Assembly (NCBI RefSeq): GCF_963169125.1
Contig: NC_084796.1
Span: 91,992,888-92,056,887 of the forward strand
Source of the DNA: Humulus lupulus
Lineage: Eukaryota > Streptophyta > Magnoliopsida > Rosales > Cannabaceae
Reading direction: 5' to 3'
DNA: 64,000 nt
Below the pieces are notes generated by a model. That model was not told the DNA's origin. It saw only the letters and a program-made list of their open reading frames with translations, and searched no databases. Position numbers and translations under genes: made by a program. Shown here piece after piece: positions 55,260 through 64,000 of this stretch (the first letter of the stretch is position 1; each line of letters starts with the position of its first letter).

Positions 55260-57892
55260 TTATGAAGGAGGAGGATCTTGAGGAATTTGCTGGTCGACGG
55301 AGGTCCCAGTTTCTTCATCTACGCCATCGATGCCCGTATCCAAAGAGATTTCAGGGGAGGCAGGAACTTTCACTCTCTCATCTTCTTCAAGGCAAGCTAG
55401 ACACCTGTTTATCTCAGAATGCCTCATACGCTCTGATAGATAGCTGAAGTCTGCCCCGCGGTTATGCTTCTATAGCATATAGAAGCATCTAAAGGTGGCT
55501 CCTTTGTACCTCTCCAGGTTACTGGCGTTGGTCTCTTCGAGCTCTTTTATGCATTCCTCCAACCCCTCAGTCTCCTTTTTGCTAATGACTAGATCATCTT
55601 GAAGCTTGGAGGCTTCCTTGAAATTAAGCAAAGAAGCCTCCTTATACTTCTATTTAGTTTTGATGGCTTTGGTCAAGGTAGCCTGGTGTTGTTTCAACTG
55701 TTCGAGCAGCTCAGCGTTTTTCTTCTTGGCTGCCTTGAGCTGCTCAGTGTATTTTGCCTCAGCCATCTTAAGCTCTCCGGGATGTCTATCCTCGGATGCT
55801 TTGAGCTGCTCACCAAGCCTCTTCTCATATTGGGTAGTCAAGGCCCCCGAGCGGTGCCAACCAGCGCTCATGGTCAGAACTCCCTGCGATCAGCAAGAAG
55901 GTTAAACTGTTAGTGGGAAATGACAAGATAAACAAATAAAGCTCAGCAAAAAATGGCAACTTACACTGAGCACTTCATTCAGCATGTGGTTAATGATCTG
56001 ATTGACTTCCATGGAGTAGGTACCGATGATGGCCTCTCAGCTGCGTCGGTGCCTCGATAGCTTAGTCAGCCTATCTTTGGCTTAACTGAGCACCATGTTC
56101 GACAAAGCCTACCCTGTCTGATCAGGAGGTGTCTAGTCAGCGGGAGGTGGAGGAGTTGGGTTGGCAAGCATTGGAGGACGTGTCTGGTCGACAGGGGCTA
56201 ATGGAGACATTTGGTCGATGGGAGCTGGAGGAGGTGTTGTTTCCTTGGAAGGAACTGGTATTGGAGGATCCGTGGTCTGAGTCTTTTTTGTCGGAGGGCT
56301 GCTGCTGCTCTCTCCGCGATGTTGCCTACTCCCCTTTTTCTTGCTCGATGGAGCGGGTTCAAGTTCGTTGTACAGGTCGAATAGATCTTCAGCTGTCATG
56401 ACTAGAAAATAGAAGCGAATGGTCAGACAATATAGATGGAGATACCTACTGGATCAAGGAAATAAGATAAAAGAAATTACAAGTAAAATACCCGAGCTAC
56501 AATTATTGGTCGCTACATTATTTATTGTACTACTGCTACACTCACTCACCGCCTTGAAGAAGTCTGAATTTAAATTAGGCATGTATTTAAAGTTGTCATC
56601 CCTGTCAAATAAATGACAGGAAATGGGCAAACTGCCTAGGAGTGAGAAGTCAGTGTCGTTCTCATATGAAGATTCAAGAATAGGCTTGGGGTGTTCAGAA
56701 GCCTTCTGCTTGCCCTTTCCTGGTGGAGCAGGGGCAGCTACTGCTCGAGGGGTGCTAGAGGGTTCCCCGATGGTCACTCCCATTGCCCTCCTCCTCAGCG
56801 GTTGTGACACATCTTGGTGCTGCTCGGGAACTTCTTCACTGGTAGCACTCCCCGCAGTTGATTCCCTCACGTCCTGGTGAGGTGCCAAAAGACCAACTAG
56901 CCTTAGACTATTCTCTGTGACCAGCTCTTTGACCCTTTTTTCTATATTGGTCATGCTAGCCAGGGATGCTGCTCATATCTCCATTTCTGGAGTAGGAGCT
57001 GGTCGACGCCATGGACCTGAATGACACCAAAGTTCTAATGAATGTGCAGAAAAGCTAAAGGGAATTGAATGACCAGTGAATAAATAATTTACCACCTTCA
57101 GTGAAGGACAGATTGTTGGCGACCAGGTCCGGTGTTAAGAAGTACTCGTGGAAGTACTTCCCCACGTTGGATTTGTGGGTAATGTCACACAGGAAGGTGC
57201 GAGCAGATTCCTGGTGGTAAAAGTGGAAGAACCCTGTGTTGTTGTTCTTGGGGCTGGACTTAAGATCAAACAAATAATTGATCTCGTGTGGTGTAGGAAC
57301 GAGCCACTTCTTATGGCTGTACAGGATATAGAGAGCGGAGAGAAATCTATATCCATTTGGAGTGATTTGGAAGGGAGCGACCTCGAAATAGTTGGCCACC
57401 CTCTGGAAAAATGGATGAAGAGACAAGGTTGCCCTCTGCCTCGATGTGATATCTCGATCAGGCACTGAAGGTGCCCCCAGGCAGATTTGCTCGCTGGTCG
57501 ATTGTAGGGTTGATTAGGGTTATCCTAGGAAGTCCATACTTCTTGAGACAATTCCCTACCATCCTAGCTGTAATGTTGCTAGGAGGTACTACGGACCATT
57601 CAACCTCTTGTCGAAGGATGTCCCGAGGTTGGGCTTTTGTTTGGATTTCTGGCTGGGAAGTGTTTTCAAGTTGAGGGCTGGTCGAAGAATTTTCAGCCCG
57701 AGGAGCAGGCTGTTTGGCAGGAGGAGTGGTTGTTTTCTTTTTCTTTTGAGCAATGGATTTCCGAGATCTATTTGAAGGGTTATGAGAAAAAGGAATTTCC
57801 GAGATTAGCAGGGACGACTGTTCTTGATCTTCGAGTAACTGCACGAGCAAGTCGTCGTCGGTCAGCCTCTCACCTCCCCACGGGTCATGCAT
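55260..57892 (-). pseudogene. Element C antisense spliced gene (gypsy-type transposon domain)
   Basis: Same layout as in B, read from the 3' LTR side. ATG at 57892 (MHDPWGGERLTDDDLL). Coding exons fit about 57893-57093, 57016-56492, 56401-55965 and 55883-55260, with GT-AG borders at the same codon positions and phases as B (for instance CTCGG before GTATTT at 56491). Exon 2 has the PF04195-like domain (LSLHPFFQRVANYFEVAPFQ); exon 5 has the coiled coil and ends PPPS-stop. It is broken by a frameshift at a G5 run near 57470, TGA near 56972 and several stops after 56133. Confidence 0.75.
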
Positions 57893-58514
57893 GAAAATCT
57901 GCGAATAGAGAAGGGGAGATGAGAATCTACGACCAAAAGACCAAGAAGGTGGAAAAGTTGGAATAACGTTGCTCGTGTATTAAAGTTAGGTTTTTATACT
58001 ACCAACAACATTCTAACAAAAACACTAAATTCTATGAAAACAGTTTGGAAAACAGATTAAAAAGCAGAAGTGAAAAGTTTTTCAGGAAAAACTTTTCGAT
58101 TCTGTAAAAGGCAGGAAAAACCTAGTTTTTCCTAAGTGCTTAAAAATCGAATTTTGACCAATTGCTAAGCCTCATGTAGTGTTTTTTCCTTATCATATTG
58201 TGCTGATATCTACGTACCCATTTACCCCAAATCGGTTTTTCAAGAACATTCAAGAACTCAAAGTCCGAAACAAACTAGAAACTAAACATAGCATGGCATC
58301 TCAGAGACGAAAAAATTCAAGAAGCTTACTTGGATGAAAATGGGTGTAAATTTCTGAGACGTTGAGTGGCTGGACAGAAACTCCGTTGATCGTTGGAATC
58401 GTTTGGGTCTTTTGGGTTCTGGGTGCTTTGTTCTTCAAAGTTCTTGAGGAAAGATAGAAAGTAAATAGTGTTCTTAAGGAAAGATAGAAAGTAAAAGGTA
58501 AAAAGAAATTTGAG

Positions 58515-58523
58515 TTATTTATA
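58515..58523 (-). promoter_or_regulatory. TATA box of element C antisense gene
   Basis: TATAAATAA on the minus strand lies inside the element, about 220 bp from the 3' LTR. It precedes a noncoding exon and a GTAAGC donor near 58327. The following intron (about 57895-58327) is close in size to B's first intron (426 bp). Confidence 0.6.
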
Positions 58524-58730
58524 TTGGTTGAAGCACAGTTACTGAGGTAATCATGAGGGGTGATTTTTCGAGGCATAGAAAAGCGTAATAGCCGTCAAAC
58601 CACTTTTTGGGAAACTACAAAGATATGATTGGTTTCCTTTTTCGAGAAGGCATGGACGGCTCTGACAGATTTGACAATGCATGCGAAAGGTCTGTTGTCT
58701 AAGTTTACTTTATGCTGGTTGCAGTAAAAT

Positions 58731-58745
58731 AAACTTGGGGGCAAA
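58731..58745 (+). promoter_or_regulatory. Element C polypurine tract
   Basis: AAACTTGGGGGCAAA directly before the 3' LTR start TGTCTACC. Confidence 0.85.
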
Positions 58746-59309
58746 TGTCTACCCAAAAAAGGCCCTTGATGATGTGGCATGATTGGTTCACACGTGGCAG
58801 GCACATGATGACTTTTAGTGAGTGTATCCTTCTCGGCCATCGACCAGAAAGTTATTGGTTTATCAAGCATCATACTTACAGACGACCATCCTGGTCACAT
58901 ACATTCATTTATTTCCTTTAGATATGCAATCTTGTAATTATGCATTAAGTATACTTTCTTTTATTACCTATATATGCAAGTCTTAATTGTAACTAAGGCC
59001 CATTGGCCCATGCACTCTTCTTGAGCCTATAAATAAGAATCAAAGGGCTCAAGGGAGGGGACTTTTTTTATATTTGAATTTTGAGAGAAAATTATAGTGT
59101 GATTATTCACCGAAGTTGTAATTCTCCCAAGGCTGGTGAAACTCGTGAACCCTAGTTCACTAATCACGTAGGTCATTACCATCCAATTGGGGCCGAACCA
59201 CTATAAATAGTTTGTATCGTTTGCTTTTCCATCTAAACTTCTTCTTGTTTTCATCTCATTTTATATCGTTTATCTGACTTCGTGTCATTGACCAAACCGA
59301 GGGTCAACA
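58746..59309 (+). repeat. Element C 3' LTR
   Basis: 564 bp, TGTCTACC to GGGTCAACA, followed by TSD GTCCT. About 39 bp present in the 5' LTR (after CTGATCAC) are missing. Other differences amount to several percent by eye. Confidence 0.93.
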
Positions 59310-59549
59310 GTCCTTTAAACCTTGCTTTGGGATCCCATGTACTAAAAAATTATTTTAATGAAAATTATCTGTTTATGACAAAAATCTTTTAAACTTAACA
59401 TGTTTATGACTGTAGGATCACATTTTCATTTGAAAGACTTGATTAGCAACTCTTGCACTATTTTAAACACAAAGTGCAACAGTCTTGGTTATCTAGGGCG
59501 TTACATAAACCAACAACAAAAAACTCAAAAACAATGAAAGAGGGTTCGA

Positions 59550-61270
59550 CTACTTCTTTGGCTTGGATGAAGAGTCACGAAGACTGACCACATTGTCAAG
59601 AAGAAGGTTTTGAGTCTCGACAAGGGTAGCGATTTTGTCCAGGAAGGTAGTCCGATTGGATTGAATGATTCCAATGGCAGCCTTCAAAGCAGCCAGTTCA
59701 GACTCCTAGGCAAGGACATCTGTAGAGCTGCCTGACCCATCAGTGGACTTGATTGTAAGATCAACAAGCTTGACACACTTGGAATAGCCTTGGGTAGTTT
59801 CCTCTTATACTTTGTAGGTAGTTCTTTTCCGAATTGCCACCATGATCTCATCAGCAAATTTGAGAGCATAATGTGAGGATAGAATTTTGTATATGATACT
59901 AGGAAACACTAGAAATTGAGACTTTCGCTGTCCCTTGATCAGAGACAGAATCTGATCCATGATCACCTTAGGCAGATTCACTGAAAGTCTTGTGCCAATC
60001 TTATACAGAAGAAATGCAAGCACTTGTGAAATAGTAGCAAAGTGAGTAGTACGGATCCAATTAGCACAAGAAAATTTGTATAAAGCACCATATTTATGAG
60101 TGAGTTGTAGAACCTTATGGGATGTGTTATTGGACCACTTAATTGTTTGACCAACCAACTCCGAAGCCACAACATTTTTATCTAAGTCAACAATCTCAGC
60201 TGCTGGTATAGGCACACCCAAAACATGAGCAATCCTACCCTCACAAAATTTGAACCAATTCCCTCTAACATACACTTTTCATAGATGAATGATTCAACAT
60301 CAGTGATTTCAGAGGTCAAATTATTATAAAATTCTCTAACACAAAATTCCTCTAAGCAATAAACTCCCTATTTTCATACAATTTCATATTTTGATGAGAC
60401 TTGTAAGATAAATAGGTAAAGTTGTACACCTTGGGTGGAGAATCTCGAGATGAGTAGGTCACCATCTTCTTGATTCGTTTTGGGGCAGTTTCGGTCATTG
60501 GATTTTTGCCAGCAGACTTGGAAGTCGAGAGTTCCTTCAATGGTGTGGATTTCACAATAAAAATAGAAGAGGGTCTCTTTTTGACCACTTTTGGAGATGT
60601 AACAATATGAAGGTCAATCATTTCCTTTGAATGATCAGACTCATAATCAGAAACATGAGCATCCAACTACATAGTTGGGTCTTCTTCTCTATCATCAGAC
60701 TCAAGAAACTAGGATTCAGTGGTAGACTCGTCACCTTCTTTTTCCAAGGATGAATAAGGCGGAGGAACATTGCAAAGATGAGAAACCTTGGATGTTGGAG
60801 TTATCGAGTCCAAAGGGGTTGAGGAAGACGACTTGGTGGTCTTTTTGGATTTGGATGAAGAGGAAAGCTTCTCAGCAACAGATTTGGCCACCACTTTCTT
60901 CGTAAGAACATCAGGCAAGTGAGATGAATTAGACCGGTTTATGAGGAGTCGAGGGTACGGAGCCCATTCTTGGCTTTCTGAGTATCTGGAACATGTTGTT
61001 CACAATTAGACCCGTCAGATTCAGACCCAGAGACTTCTGGATCGATCAAAGGTTCTCAATCTGCAACTCCGCGGCTAGAGTTTGGAAAACTGCCACTGGA
61101 GGGGCGGTTAATGGTGGAATCACGCAATCATGAGGCCTTTTCTATAGGATTTGATTAGTCGATGTCGTCTTTCTCCCTTTGGTCTTGGAGAGAGACCTTT
61201 TCGGGGTGAGGGATGCCGGAGTTCCCTTGCCGACATTCTTGGACGAACCTGCTCCTCGGGTCTTCACCAA
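59550..61270 (-). pseudogene. Element D envelope-like ORF, broken
   Basis: The expected start (VKTRGAGSSKNVGKGTP) is at 61270, but the codon is TTG rather than ATG. An N-terminal Ser/Lys-rich region (SSSSKSKKTTKSSSS, about 60850) is followed by an acidic region and, at 59805-60275, a domain like the plant putative transposon protein domain (VRGNWFKFCEGRIAHVLGVP, then ANWIRTTHFATISQVLAFLL). A helical tail ends at SSSKPKK (59550). At least two frameshifts and several stops occur. Called envelope-like by position in SIRE-type copia elements; no membrane role is shown. Confidence 0.65.
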
Positions 61271-62371
61271 TGTTCTCTACAGAAACAAGTTAGAGAGAAG
61301 CATAAACAAAGAGAGATAGAGATACACGAGAATGAAAGTGAGAATGACTAGTTATGCTAGGATTCAATGATTGGAGTGGCTTATATAGGGTTCCGTGATT
61401 CAAATTTTAAAAGCAAAAAAAAAGGAAACTTTATGCAATAACTGACCATTTGATCGTGTACACACTTTTTGGGTAAGTACCACAATTGGTGCCAAAATTT
61501 TAAAATGAAAAGTATGGAAAATATGGACCCATGTTTATAGGATATGCAAAATAAGGCAATAACCAATTAAAAACATTCCCAATATGCAAGATACAATTAG
61601 ACTCCCCCTTTATTATTGTAATTGTAATTTTAATTTTATTTATTATATTTTTTCATATTAATTAAACAAAAATTATCGAAAATGATGTCCTTTGATTTTG
61701 TGCTCAATAACTTTATGACCTGTCTAAAAATAGAGAAACAATCCAATATAATGATTAGCAATGTTTTGAACTAATTAAACAATTAGAGAATCTATTTATA
61801 AATAAATGTAATATTTTTCAGGAATTGAACACAACATTATTTTACTAAATATTCTTTAGATACTCAAAAAGGTGCTTTTGGTTTTTATAAAGATTTCCTC
61901 TCTTTCATTTTTACTTTTCAACTCAAGGCAATATGTGTGTGTGAAAGTAATAAATTTGAGTGCCTTTTTTAAATCTCGAGACTCCATTTTTGTTTAACTT
62001 TGTAACCAAAATAGAAGCTTTCACACCAAAAAAAATGGTAGCCATTTTCAATGGTAGATTATCCTCTACATAATTTTAGCTACATAGTTCTAACTTACTC
62101 AATGACGACTTTCACAAATTAGAGTGGGTAGCTCTTTTCTAAATTGGAGCATGAGAGAAAAATCAAAGAGATATTTGAGATAATCGAATACCCGTTTTAC
62201 TATAATATTTCATTTATTTTCATAAAAATATGAACAATTTTCTAACTAGATAATCTAACATAAATTAGAATCAAACTCCTGACCAAAATTTTTAAAAATT
62301 CTCATGATTATGAACAGATCACTAGAAATGAGCACACACATAATGAGGACAAGGAAAGATAAAAAAAATAT
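61271..62371 (-). other. Element D spacer between pol and envelope-like ORF
   Basis: AT-rich, no ORF. A second PPT-like tract (AAAGGGGGAGTC on the minus strand, 61601-61612) stands about 330 bp before the envelope-like start. Confidence 0.55.
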
Positions 62372-63009
62372 TTATATTGAAGCACAAACTCCCAAAGATT
62401 TTCTAAGAGACTCAAATTTAACCATATCAAGTGCTTTAGTGAAAATGTCAACAATTTGTTTTGCAGTCTCAACATATTCCAAAACTAGGATTTTATTTTC
62501 CACAAGGTCCATGATAAAATAATGTCTAATATCAATGTGCTTAGTCCTAGAGTGTTGAATATGATATTTTGAGATATTTATTGCACTAGTATTATCACAA
62601 AAAACTACCAAAGTTTCCATACTTATCCCATAATTGGCCAAGATCTATTTTATCCACAATAGCTGAGAACAAAGCTTCCAGCAGCTATATATTCGGCCTC
62701 AGGAGTAAACAAGGAAATTGAGTTTTGTTTTTTGTTGTGCCATGACACTAGATTATTCCCCAAGTAAAAGCAACCACCACTTGTGCTTTTTCTATCATCA
62801 ACATTTCCCACCCAATCAGCATCACTAAAATAGACAAGATTAGAGTAGGTTCTCTTGAGTACCAGAGACCATACTCACGTGTTCCACTCACATAATGAAT
62901 AATACGTTTGACTGCTGACACATGGGAGGATTCCCTTGATACCTAGCACGCACACCTACACTATAACAAATGTCAGGCTAACTAGCAGTGAGGTAAAAGA
63001 GACTATCTA
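62372..63009 (-). pseudogene. Element D copia RNase H and RT C-terminus, partial
   Basis: 62372-62641 encodes the end of copia RNase H (VVFCDNTSAINISKYHIQHS, then KHIDIRHYFI and ending SLGVCASI). Upstream on the minus strand, EAEYIAAG is visible near 62690 and DICYSVGVRARYQGNP near 62950, with a frameshift and stops between. The rest of pol is cut off by the LTR at 63010. Confidence 0.82.
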
Positions 63010-64000
63010 CGTAACGTCCCAAAAATGCTAATAAGGTTTAATGCCTTGATTAGCGTGCCGAGATAGCATAATTGGATGTATGTGTAATTAGTTGGATAAA
63101 TGCGTCATTATATGGCATGCATGATATATATGATGAAATGAATATATTTAAATGCATCATGTGGGCCCATTCCTTGTAATAGGGCATATTTGTAATATTG
63201 GTCCATTGCGGGCATAAATGTGATTATATGAGTGTAAATGATTGAGACCATATTATTATATGGATATATTTGCAGTATATGGCTCAAGGCGATCCTAGTG
63301 AGTGGGTTAGTAGAATAGTCACAACGGGATCCAATACCCAGCTCAGGGCGAGCCTAGAGGAATTTTGGGAAGTGTAATGTATATTTGGGATTTATTGAGT
63401 AATGGGTAAATATTTGGTAGTTAGTTGGGCGTGACGAGATTAATTGGGAATTTGTAGGGCCACTTGAGGAATTAGCAGAAATTGGGGTTAATGACCATTT
63501 TGCCCTTAGGGGCAATAAAAGAGGCTAAGTTACTTTGAGGGGTCTTTTGGTAAATGATATACTTAGATAATCTTATGATTTAGCTAGAAAAAATTAGAAC
63601 CTCACAACACTCTCCCTCACTCTTGCTCTCATGTGTCTCTCTCTCCTCCCTTTGGAATGCTTTGGGGCTGAAGGAAAACCTTGAGGAAAACTTAGGCTTC
63701 AACTGGGAAAAATCTAAAGAAATTGCTTAGGAGTTTGAAGATGGGAAGCTTGGGGATTGAGGAACTAGAGCTAGGATCACTGAAGGATTATTCAGGGGCA
63801 TAGTCTACAATTGGAGGTAAGGTTTGTACCCTGTTTTCTAGATGAATTCTGCTATGGTTTAGGTTTTATTGAGGTGTTAACTTTGGGTCTAAATCTAAGT
63901 TTTTATTGAGGACATGGATTAGTTTCTAGGGTAATTATGATATCTATGTTGTGTTTTTATGGAATTGAAGTTTAATTCTGGGCTTGGTCGTAGTTTGGGA
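63010..64000 (+). mobile_element. Third LTR of the TGTAACG family, partial
   Basis: It begins CGTAACGTCCC (first T changed to C) and then follows solo LTR 1 closely (CTAATAAGG, GCCTTGATTAG, GGGCATAAATGT, GGCGATCCTAGTGAG). It runs past the window end, so whether it is solo or belongs to a full element is unknown. Confidence 0.82.

Larger units (their letters stand above)
43448..59309 (+). mobile_element. Element C: Tat-type Ty3/gypsy retrotransposon
   Basis: TSD GTCCT at 43443-43447 and 59310-59314. LTRs are 43448-44050 and 58746-59309; the right one has lost about 39 bp. Sense order: LTR, PBS-like site, gag, PR, RT, RNase H, archaeal-type RNase H, integrase, a duplicated RNase H/integrase block, antisense extra gene on the minus strand, PPT, LTR. 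It is closely related to B but older: the LTRs differ by several percent and there are many stops and frameshifts. Confidence 0.94.
41163..59505 (+). mobile_element. Solo LTR 1 (TGTAACG family), split by element C
   Basis: It begins TGTAACGACC and ends GGGCGTTACA. The TSD TAAAC stands at 41158-41162 and 59506-59510, so a complete LTR is flanked by one target duplication and no internal region remains. Without C it is about 2.48 kb (41163-43447 plus 59315-59505). It contains a CT microsatellite near 41805, an AGCGCT motif cluster (42424-42525) and repeated CGGCCTAAG motifs (42867-43045). Strand is arbitrary. Confidence 0.88.
39800..63009 (-). mobile_element. Element D: SIRE-like Ty1/copia retrotransposon, interrupted
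   Basis: In plus-strand order: 3' LTR (39800-40838), PPT, a short 3' region, a solo LTR insertion carrying element C (41163-59505), an envelope-like ORF on the minus strand (59550-61270), a spacer and copia RNase H/RT (62372-63009). At 63010 another LTR interrupts it, so the gag side is beyond the window. An envelope-like ORF after copia pol is the mark of the SIRE/Maximus lineage. All coding parts are broken. Confidence 0.75.

Noticed and set aside
1..64000. tRNA genes, rRNA genes or organelle DNA insertions
   Set aside because: No cloverleaf-like segment, rRNA core sequence or organelle gene was recognised by eye; a tRNA scan was not possible here.

Overview
This window is a plant nuclear repeat region, most likely from an angiosperm; the sequence does not name the species. 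The evidence is the content: Ty3/gypsy elements of the Tat type, Ty1/copia elements including one with an envelope-like ORF, a CACTA-type DNA transposon, hAT-like and foldback MITEs, and solo LTRs. I found no convincing host gene, tRNA, rRNA or CRISPR array. All coding sequence belongs to mobile elements, and almost all of it is broken by stops or indels.

Left stack (1-34710). The oldest layer is element A, a decayed Tat-type gypsy element on the minus strand. Its antisense extra ORF is at 1-2870, a 65-bp minisatellite at 2964-3485, pol at 4431-8370, gag at 8371-10550 and its 5' LTR at 33851-34710; its 3' LTR lies left of the window. A CACTA-type element (10815-12406) sits in A's leader. A copia element, E2, also landed in that leader (12431-33811, TSD CCAAA, LTRs of 2.2 kb). 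The youngest layer is gypsy element B (19934-31561, TSD AATGT), which entered the 5' leader of E2 and has two 595-bp LTRs differing at 7 sites by eye.

Middle (34711-39799). AT-rich DNA without genes, holding several foldback or MITE elements. These include two members of one foldback family, a 1.2-kb palindrome, and a TIR element that itself carries a hAT-like MITE with an 8-bp TSD.

Right stack (39800-64000). The base is D, a SIRE-like copia element on the minus strand: LTR 39800-40838, envelope-like ORF 59550-61270, pol remnant 62372-63009. A solo LTR (41163-59505, TSD TAAAC) entered D. Tat-type element C (43448-59309, TSD GTCCT, plus strand) then entered that solo LTR. C carries an internal tandem duplication of about 1.95 kb (second half of the archaeal-type RNase H, integrase and 3' region), and a second solo LTR (52321-54695) landed inside the duplicated part. 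A third LTR of the same family starts at 63010 and runs off the window.

How the parts work together. In A, B and C, sense gag-pol reads toward the 3' LTR, while a second gene with the plant 'gypsy type transposon' domain reads toward it from the 3' LTR side. In B and C this antisense gene has a TATA box and an untranslated first exon, with introns at matching positions and phases. The two genes converge on a conserved hairpin plus a G-rich, PPT-like tract. This convergent design, and a UAG codon shared by B and C between protease and reverse transcriptase, are the most interesting signals here.
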